A DNA stretch of 11,867 bases from an uncultured beta proteobacterium (GTDB taxonomy: Bacteria; Pseudomonadota; Gammaproteobacteria; Burkholderiales; Burkholderiaceae_B), in NCBI GenBank assembly GCA_903929925.1, contig CAIYWO010000346.1, positions 1 through 11,867 of the forward strand, in the 5' to 3' direction. How positions within the stretch are numbered: position 1 is the first letter of the stretch; each line of letters starts with the position of its first letter. The notes under the pieces were generated by a model. The model did not search any database. It had not been told where the DNA came from and worked only from the letters and a program-made list of their open reading frames with translations. Shown here in pieces: positions 7,678 through 11,867 of this stretch. Made by a program: the position numbers and the translations under genes.

Positions 7678-7708
7678 TTGTAGTAAGTTGTGTGTAAAAC
7701 GTTGTAAT
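7678..7708 (+). promoter_or_regulatory. Possible rpsB promoter region (ambiguous)
   Basis: rpsB must have a strong promoter between 7640 and 7735, but no textbook pair stands out. The best I find is TTGTAG (7678-7683) with TGTAAT (7703-7708), a -10 matching 5 of 6 consensus bases at a long 19-base spacing. Another candidate is TTGTAA (7668-7673) with TGTAAA (7693-7698), also at 19. A start near 7715 would give a leader of about 106 bases that includes the hairpin at 7735-7789. Confidence 0.25.
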
Positions 7709-7730
7709 TAAATCGCTGTACTTAAATCGC
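7708..7730 (+). repeat. 9-base direct repeat TTAAATCGC
   Basis: TTAAATCGC occurs at 7708-7716 and again at 7722-7730, with starts 14 bases apart, around the place where the rpsB transcript probably begins. It could be a tandem binding site or a chance or slippage repeat. No function is assigned. Confidence 0.45.
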
Positions 7731-7734
7731 GTGG

Positions 7735-7789
7735 TACGCCGCCAGGGTGCTGGTGCATAGCCTAAAGGGCTGTTGCTGGTGCAGGCGTG
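7735..7789 (+). promoter_or_regulatory. Structured mRNA leader of rpsB-tsf, candidate S2 autoregulatory element
   Basis: This stretch can fold into one long bulged hairpin. UACGCC (7735-7740) pairs with GGCGUG (7784-7789). GCCAG (7741-7745) pairs with CUGGU (7776-7780). AUAGCCU (7757-7763) pairs with GGGCUGU (7067-style apex, actual bases 7767-7773) over an AAA loop. An 11-base purine-rich internal loop (7746-7756) lies on the 5' side. The loop's edge (GGGU, 7745-7748) could also pair with ACCC at 7798-7801 or 7803-7806, next to the Shine-Dalgarno GGAG (7809-7812), a possible pseudoknot. In E. coli, S2 represses rpsB-tsf through its leader, and whether this is a homologous element is inference. 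Folding was done by eye. Confidence 0.45.
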
Positions 7790-7820
7790 ATCACTAGACC
7801 CAACCCTCGGAGCTCTTATT

Positions 7821-8567
7821 ATGTCTTTAATGCGTGAAATGTTAGAAGCGGGCGTGCACTTTGGTCACCAGACCCGTTATTGGAACCCAAAGATGGCACC
7901 GTATATCTTCGGCCATCGGAACAAAATTCACATTATTAACCTCGAAAAGACTGTCGCAAACTATCAAGATGCGACAAAGTTCTTGCGCCAAGTGGCTGCC
8001 AAGGGTGGGAATGTCTTGTTCGTTGGCACCAAGCGTGCTGCGCGTGAACTGGTCGCTGCTGAAGCCCAGCGCGCTGGTATGCCGTTTGTTGACAGCCGTT
8101 GGCTCGGTGGCATGCTCACAAACTTCAAAACCGTCAAGAGCTCGATCAAGCGCTTGAAAGATATGGAAGTCATGATTGCTGAAGGCGGTACTGAGCGCAT
8201 GACAAAAAAAGAAGGTTTGATGTTCCAGCGCGAACTCGACAAACTCAATAAGTCGATTGGCGGCATTAAAGACATGAACGGTTTACCAAGCGCAATCTTC
8301 ATGATCGACGTCGGCTACCACAAGATTGCAGTTGCAGAAGCAAACGCACTGGGTATTCCAGTTGTTGCTGTGGTGGATACTAACCACTCACCAGACGGCA
8401 TCGACTACATCATTCCAGGTAATGATGACTCCGCTAAGGCGATCGCTTTGTACGCCAAAGGCGTGGCTGATGCAGTGTTGGCTGGTCGTACCGATAACGT
8501 CAATGGTTTGGTCGAAGAAATCGCCCAAGGCGAAGAGTTCATCGAAGTCGATCAGGCTAAAGCCTAA
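7821..8567 (+). CDS. rpsB: 30S ribosomal protein S2
   Basis: S2 is a late-assembling small-subunit protein located at the head-body junction, where it helps bind S1. It has 248 residues, usual for proteobacterial S2. The N-terminal signature MREMLEAGVHFGHQTRYWNPKM is clear in parts (GVHFGHQ, then WNPKM and IFGHRNKIHIINLEKT). FVGTKRAARELV, RWLGGMLTNFKT and the C-terminal VVAVVDTNHSPDGIDYIIPGNDD stretch are all typical. The ATG at 7821 has GGAG at 7809-7812, eight bases away. It is first in the rpsB-tsf unit, with tsf following after 16 bases, too short for the long intergenic region seen in E. coli. Its long leader carries a predicted hairpin that may mediate feedback by free S2. Confidence 0.99.
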   Translation: MSLMREMLEAGVHFGHQTRYWNPKMAPYIFGHRNKIHIINLEKTVANYQDATKFLRQVAAKGGNVLFVGTKRAARELVAAEAQRAGMPFVDSRWLGGMLTNFKTVKSSIKRLKDMEVMIAEGGTERMTKKEGLMFQRELDKLNKSIGGIKDMNGLPSAIFMIDVGYHKIAVAEANALGIPVVAVVDTNHSPDGIDYIIPGNDDSAKAIALYAKGVADAVLAGRTDNVNGLVEEIAQGEEFIEVDQAKA

Positions 8568-8583
8568 TTAATCTGGAGCATTT

Positions 8584-9462
8584 ATGGCTGATATCACCGC
8601 CGCAATGGTTAAAGAACTGCGCGAGAAGACTGACGCGCCAATGATGGAATGTAAGAAAGCCTTAACTGAGGCTGCAGGCGATATGGTTCGCGCCGAAGAA
8701 ATCTTGCGCGTAAAGCTTGGTAGCAAGGCGAGCAAAGCAGCGAGCCGTGTGACCGCTGAGGGCTTGATTGGTCTGTACATTTCCCCCGATGCGAAGCAAG
8801 GCGCAGTTGTTGAAGTTAACTGCGAGACAGACTTCGTTGCAAAAAATGATGACTTTGTTGCATTTGTCGGCAATATCGCCAAACTCGTCGCAACTTCGTC
8901 TATTTCTGATGTTGCCGCCTTGTCGACGGCTGCCTTCGGTGATGGCACGGTTGACTCCGTGCGTACAGCACTGATTGGCAAAATTGGTGAAAACATCTCG
9001 ATTCGTCGCTTCCAGCGCTATAACACTGCAAACAAACTGGCCAGCTACGTGCACAGTGGCAAGATTGGTGTGCTGGTGGACTTCGCCGGTGCGGATGAAG
9101 TTGGCAAAGACCTGGCAATGCACATCGCTGCGACCAAGCCACGCGCAGTAGACGAAACTGGTGTGTCCGAGGCGGACAAGGAAGCTGAACGCTCAGTGGC
9201 TCGTCAAAAGGCTGCCGAATCCGGTAAGCCTGCCGAGATCGTTGAAAAAATGGTCGAAGGCTCGGTCCAAAAGTTCCTCAAAGAGGTGGCGTTGCTTTCT
9301 CAGCCCTTCGTTAAAAACGACAAGCAGTCCGTCGCTCAGATGCTGAAAGAAAAAAGCGCATCGATCGCCGGTTTCTCCCTGTTCGTTGTTGGCGAAGGCA
9401 TTGAGAAGAAAACCAGCGACTTTGCTGCAGAAGTCGCTGCCGCTGCTGCCGGAAACGCATAA
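8584..9462 (+). CDS. tsf: Elongation factor Ts
   Basis: EF-Ts is the guanine nucleotide exchange factor that releases GDP from EF-Tu during translation. It has 292 residues, within the family norm. The N-terminal UBA-like domain (about 1-50) contains LREKTDAPMMECKKAL. The core domain carries the EF-Tu-contacting TDFVAKND (82-89), followed by the coiled-coil-like helical region around 180-230 and a second core subdomain ending near 280. The start ATG at 8584 has TGGAG at 8574-8578. It is clearly co-transcribed with rpsB (16-base gap) and is closed by a strong intrinsic terminator 11 bases after its TAA stop. The C-terminus is alanine-rich. Confidence 0.99.
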   Translation: MADITAAMVKELREKTDAPMMECKKALTEAAGDMVRAEEILRVKLGSKASKAASRVTAEGLIGLYISPDAKQGAVVEVNCETDFVAKNDDFVAFVGNIAKLVATSSISDVAALSTAAFGDGTVDSVRTALIGKIGENISIRRFQRYNTANKLASYVHSGKIGVLVDFAGADEVGKDLAMHIAATKPRAVDETGVSEADKEAERSVARQKAAESGKPAEIVEKMVEGSVQKFLKEVALLSQPFVKNDKQSVAQMLKEKSASIAGFSLFVVGEGIEKKTSDFAAEVAAAAAGNA

Positions 9463-9473
9463 TTTTGTACCTG

Positions 9474-9512
9474 AAGCCGGGCGGTGCAGCAATGCCCGCC
9501 CGGCTTTCGTTT
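9474..9512 (+). terminator. Intrinsic terminator after tsf
   Basis: A perfect GC-rich 11-base stem, AAGCCGGGCGG (9474-9484) with CCGCCCGGCTT (9496-9506), is topped after one bulged U by a 3-base stem and a GCAA (GNRA-type) tetraloop. The tail is TTTCGTTT, a broken U-tract, so termination is probably strong but may leave some read-through into pyrH. It separates the highly expressed rpsB-tsf unit from pyrH-frr-uppS-cdsA. Confidence 0.85.
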
Positions 9513-9525
9513 ACACTTTTGTTCG

Positions 9526-9534
9526 TGATTAATA
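9526..9534 (+). promoter_or_regulatory. Possible extended -10 for pyrH
   Basis: TGA-TTAATA (9526-9534) looks like an extended -10 element (TGn followed by a 4/6 match to TATAAT), 18 bases before the pyrH ATG. A promoter is expected here because a terminator lies just upstream. The -35 region has only weak matches (TTTACA at 9510-9515 is too close, at 13 bases). It is offered as the best candidate only. Confidence 0.25.
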
Positions 9535-9552
9535 CCCCGGAGAATAACGCAT

Positions 9553-10269
9553 ATGACCAGCAGAATGCATAAAAGAGTCCTCCTCAAACTGTCTGGCGAA
9601 GCGCTCATGGGTGATGATGCCTTTGGCATTAACCGCGCGACGATTATGCGGATGACCGATGAGGTTGCCGAAGTCGTTGCCATGGGTGTGCAGTTGGCAA
9701 TAGTGATCGGCGGTGGCAACATCTTTCGCGGTGTTGCACCAGGTGCGCAGGGCATGGATCGTGCTACTGCGGACTACATGGGCATGATGGCGACCGTGAT
9801 GAACGCCTTAGCCCTGCAAGACGCACTCAAGCACAGAGGCGTAGATGCCCGCGTGCAGTCTGCCCTGAATATCGAGCAGGTGGTTGAGCCTTACATTCGC
9901 CCTAAAGCGTTGCGTTACCTCGAAGAAGGTAAGGTCGTGATCTTTGCTGCGGGTACGGGCAATCCATTTTTTACGACGGATACCGCAGCAGCCTTGCGCG
10001 GCGCTGAAATCGGCGCTGAAATCGTCCTGAAAGCAACGAAGGTGGACGGCATCTATACCGCTGACCCCAAGAAGGACCCCGCGGCGACGCGTTATGCACG
10101 CATCAGTTTCGACGAAGTCATTATGCGCCGTCTGGAAGTCATGGATGCAACTGCCTTTGCATTGTGTCGTGATCAAAAATTGCCCATCAAAGTTTTTTCA
10201 ATTAATAAAGTCGGTGCACTTAAGCGCGCCGTGAGTGGTGAGGACGAGGGTACGCTCGTTCACGTCTAG
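9553..10269 (+). CDS. pyrH: Uridylate kinase (UMP kinase)
   Basis: PyrH phosphorylates UMP to UDP with ATP, an essential step toward UTP and CTP. It is a cytoplasmic hexamer of the amino acid kinase fold, regulated by GTP and UTP in proteobacteria. It has 238 residues, the normal length. Motifs in order are LLKLSGEAL (10-17, phosphate-binding Lys), IGGGNIFRG (52-60), the UMP-binding Asp74 region with MGMMATVMNA (76-85), GTGNPFFTTD (134-143) and KVDGIYTADP (163-172), where ATP is bound. The start at 9553 has GGAGA at 9539-9543, nine bases away. A second ATG four codons downstream (Met5) would also retain the kinase motifs but is worse placed relative to the ribosome site. frr follows after 11 bases, so the two are co-transcribed. 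Confidence 0.98.
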   Translation: MTSRMHKRVLLKLSGEALMGDDAFGINRATIMRMTDEVAEVVAMGVQLAIVIGGGNIFRGVAPGAQGMDRATADYMGMMATVMNALALQDALKHRGVDARVQSALNIEQVVEPYIRPKALRYLEEGKVVIFAAGTGNPFFTTDTAAALRGAEIGAEIVLKATKVDGIYTADPKKDPAATRYARISFDEVIMRRLEVMDATAFALCRDQKLPIKVFSINKVGALKRAVSGEDEGTLVHV

Positions 10270-10280
10270 AAGGAAAAATA

Positions 10281-10841
10281 ATGAGTACAGCTGAAATACA
10301 GAAATCTGCCGAAGCCCGGATGGGGAAGTCTCTTGAGACGCTGAAAAGTAACCTCGCAAAAATTCGTACAGGACGTGCGCACACCGGCATTCTTGATCAT
10401 GTTCAGGTTGAGTACTACGGCTCACCTGTACCAATTTCTCAGGTTGCCAACGTCACCCTGCTGGATGCACGTACGATTAACGTGCAGGTTTGGGAAAAGA
10501 ATCTTGGCGGGACAGTTGAGAAAGCGATTCGTGATTCCGACTTAGGACTGAATCCAATCGGTATGGGTGACAGTATCCGTGTGCCGATGCCCGCGCTGAC
10601 AGAAGAGCGTCGACGTGATCTTAATAAAGTCGTGAAATCCGAAGGTGAGGACGCAAAGATTGCCGTTCGTAATTTGCGCCGTGATGCAAACGATAGTTTT
10701 AAAAAGCTCGTGAAGGACAAAGTCATTTCTGAAGATGACGAGCGTCGTGCGCAAGATATCGTGCAAAAGCTTACCGATCGTTGCGTGACTGAAATCGACA
10801 AATTGGTCGCCCAGAAAGAAGCAGAGATCATGACGGTTTAA
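10281..10841 (+). CDS. frr: Ribosome recycling factor
   Basis: RRF acts with EF-G to split the 70S post-termination complex so that ribosomes can be reused. It has 186 residues, one more than the common 185. The helical domain I is split between the N-terminus (2-30, including LAKIRTGRA) and the C-terminal two helices (about 105-185). Domain II (about 31-103) lies between and includes VEYYGSPVPI. The conserved VRNLRRDAN (129-137) contains the arginines that contact 23S rRNA. The start ATG at 10281 has a strong AAGGAA at 10270-10275. It sits between pyrH and uppS, 12 bases before the uppS ATG, with a small hairpin spanning its stop codon. Confidence 0.99.
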   Translation: MSTAEIQKSAEARMGKSLETLKSNLAKIRTGRAHTGILDHVQVEYYGSPVPISQVANVTLLDARTINVQVWEKNLGGTVEKAIRDSDLGLNPIGMGDSIRVPMPALTEERRRDLNKVVKSEGEDAKIAVRNLRRDANDSFKKLVKDKVISEDDERRAQDIVQKLTDRCVTEIDKLVAQKEAEIMTV

Positions 10842-10847
10842 CCCGTC
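10832..10847 (+). other. Small hairpin across the frr stop codon
   Basis: GACGG (10832-10836) pairs with CCGTC (10843-10847) over a 6-base loop that contains the frr TAA stop. Only six bases lie between the hairpin and the uppS ATG, where a ribosome binding site would normally be. Ribosomes finishing frr would melt it, so it fits translational coupling. The stem is only five pairs and may be chance. Confidence 0.3.
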
Positions 10848-10853
10848 TAATTT

Positions 10854-11618
10854 ATGGCGATCAGCTCAACTAAAGACGTCCCGAATACCTCGGCGACCCC
10901 AGAGCACGTTGCGATCATTATGGATGGCAACGGGCGTTGGGCTTCGCAACGCTTTCTTCCTCGCACAGCTGGTCATGCTAAGGGTGTGCAATCGGTTCGT
11001 CGAGCGGTGGAGACTTGCGGCAATGCGGGTGTGCGCTATCTGACATTATTTGCATTTAGCTCAGAGAACTGGCGACGTCCTGCTGATGAGGTATCGTTGT
11101 TAATGCGCTTGTTTGTTCAGGCGCTCGAGAGAGAAGTTTCAAGGCTGCAGGAGCAGGGCGTACGTCTGCGTGTCGTGGGTGACCTCAGCCCTTTTGAGCC
11201 AAAATTACAAGAGCTGATTTTTCAAGCGCAGGACAGCACTGCAAAAAATGATGCATTACATCTGACGATTGCCGCAAACTACGGTGGTCGTTGGGATATT
11301 TTGCAAGCCACACGCCGCATGCTGGCCGAACATCCTGAGTTGGCAATTCACCCGGAGCAATTGGATGAGCAACTGCTTTCCAATTATCTTTCGATGCCTT
11401 GGGCCCCAGAGCCTGATCTTTTCATCCGGACTGGCGGTGAGCAACGTATTTCAAATTTTTTGATTTGGCAGTTGGCTTACACAGAATTGTTTTTTACCGA
11501 CTGTTACTGGCCTGACTTTGGCGAAAATGAGTTGCGCCAGGCCTTTGAGTGGTACAGCACGCGCGAGCGACGGTTTGGTCGCACGAGCGCCCAGGTACAC
11601 GGCTCTACAAAGACATAG
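10854..11618 (+). CDS. uppS: Undecaprenyl diphosphate synthase (cis-prenyltransferase)
   Basis: UppS condenses eight isopentenyl diphosphates onto farnesyl diphosphate in Z configuration, giving the C55 lipid carrier for peptidoglycan and O-antigen. It acts at the membrane surface. It has 254 residues, the normal length. HVAIIMDGNGRWA (18-30) carries the catalytic Asp24, followed by GHAKG with His41 (40-44). FAFSSENWRRP (67-76), EPDLFIRTGGEQRIS (186-200, Arg192, Arg198, Ser200) and the magnesium-binding Glu211 in YTELFF complete the active site. The N-terminal 15 residues before PEHVAI vary in the family, so the start is less certain. The chosen ATG has no recognisable Shine-Dalgarno sequence, and coupling to frr is likely. 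cdsA starts three bases after its TAG. Confidence 0.97.
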   Translation: MAISSTKDVPNTSATPEHVAIIMDGNGRWASQRFLPRTAGHAKGVQSVRRAVETCGNAGVRYLTLFAFSSENWRRPADEVSLLMRLFVQALEREVSRLQEQGVRLRVVGDLSPFEPKLQELIFQAQDSTAKNDALHLTIAANYGGRWDILQATRRMLAEHPELAIHPEQLDEQLLSNYLSMPWAPEPDLFIRTGGEQRISNFLIWQLAYTELFFTDCYWPDFGENELRQAFEWYSTRERRFGRTSAQVHGSTKT

Positions 11619-11621
11619 ACC

Positions 11622-11867
11622 ATGCTCGGACAACGCGTCATCACCGCCGTGGTACTGCTTTGCCTCATGGCTGCGTTGCTGAGCGTTCCATCACATTGGC
11701 CTTTCCTGATTTTTTTGTCTTTGACCTGCGGACTCGCGGCGTGGGAGTGGAGTCGTCTGCTTTGGGGACGAGGCACTCAGGTTCCTGTGGTGATAGGTTT
11801 GCTTTTGTTTAGTTTGACGATTGTGCAGGCCTGGCTATGGATGCGGTCGGGATCTGATAACCAACGC
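11622..11867 (+). CDS. cdsA: Phosphatidate cytidylyltransferase (CDP-diglyceride synthase), 3' truncated by the window edge
   Basis: CdsA makes CDP-diacylglycerol from phosphatidic acid and CTP in the inner membrane, feeding all phospholipid synthesis. Only the first 82 codons are inside the window and the frame is open to the last base. The start MLGQRVITAVVLL matches the usual family N-terminus. Hydrophobic segments are visible at about 6-22, 27-42 and 54-72, and the WEWSRL stretch after the second helix is typical. The family signature near the C-terminus lies outside the window, so the identification rests on the N-terminal pattern plus the conserved uppS-cdsA order. The ATG lies only three bases after the uppS stop, and its ribosome binding site, if any, is inside the uppS end. 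Codon use is like that of its neighbours. Confidence 0.9.
   Translation, partial: MLGQRVITAVVLLCLMAALLSVPSHWPFLIFLSLTCGLAAWEWSRLLWGRGTQVPVVIGLLLFSLTIVQAWLWMRSGSDNQR

Noticed and set aside
8568..8996. 142-codon - strand open frame opposite tsf
   Set aside because: Antisense shadow of a strongly biased, highly expressed gene. The product is Ser/Ala/Thr-rich with no family resemblance.
10439..10831. 130-codon - strand open frame opposite frr
   Set aside because: Same reason: Ser/Arg-rich translation produced by frr codon use.
1..11867. Search for a mobile element, CRISPR array, toxin-antitoxin or defence system
   Set aside because: All sizeable frames that make sense are housekeeping genes in largely conserved order. 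No transposase, terminal repeats, regular spacer arrays or unknown gene were found, so no new system is claimed.

Overview
The window looks like an ordinary stretch of core chromosome from a betaproteobacterium, most likely Burkholderiales and plausibly the Alcaligenaceae. The basis is the similarity of the proteins as I recall the families (FolC, DsbB, GlnD and MetAP are all betaproteobacterial in style) and the gene order. No species can be named from this alone. I see no insertion sequence, prophage, CRISPR array, tRNA or rRNA, and I found no convincing undescribed system. The points of interest are regulatory and structural details between known genes.

Left block, + strand (1-3725): the 3' part of folC (folylpolyglutamate/dihydrofolate synthase), a DedD-like SPOR-domain cell-division protein, cvpA and purF. 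This is the conserved folC-dedD-cvpA-purF order. The dedD stop and the cvpA GTG start overlap by four bases, and purF has its own good ribosome binding site. The block joins folate polyglutamylation, septal peptidoglycan binding and the first step of purine synthesis.

Middle block, - strand (7596 down to 3694): map (methionine aminopeptidase), glnD (PII uridylyltransferase) and dsbB (disulfide oxidoreductase), tightly packed and read from a promoter near 7630. dsbB starts inside the end of glnD, and its own end runs 32 bases into the end of convergent purF.

Right block, + strand (7821-11867): rpsB (S2), tsf (EF-Ts), a strong intrinsic terminator, then pyrH (UMP kinase), frr (ribosome recycling factor), uppS (undecaprenyl diphosphate synthase) and the 5' part of cdsA (CDP-diglyceride synthase), which runs off the window. 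This is the classic rpsB-tsf-pyrH-frr-uppS-cdsA order linking translation, pyrimidine nucleotides and envelope lipid synthesis.

The only sizeable non-coding region is the 224-base gap between the divergent map and rpsB genes (7597-7820). It holds a TATAAT box for map, a perfect 7-base inverted repeat just upstream of that box, several phased TTGT words, a 9-base direct repeat, and a long potential RNA hairpin in the rpsB leader. No gene-free stretch exceeds 300 bases.
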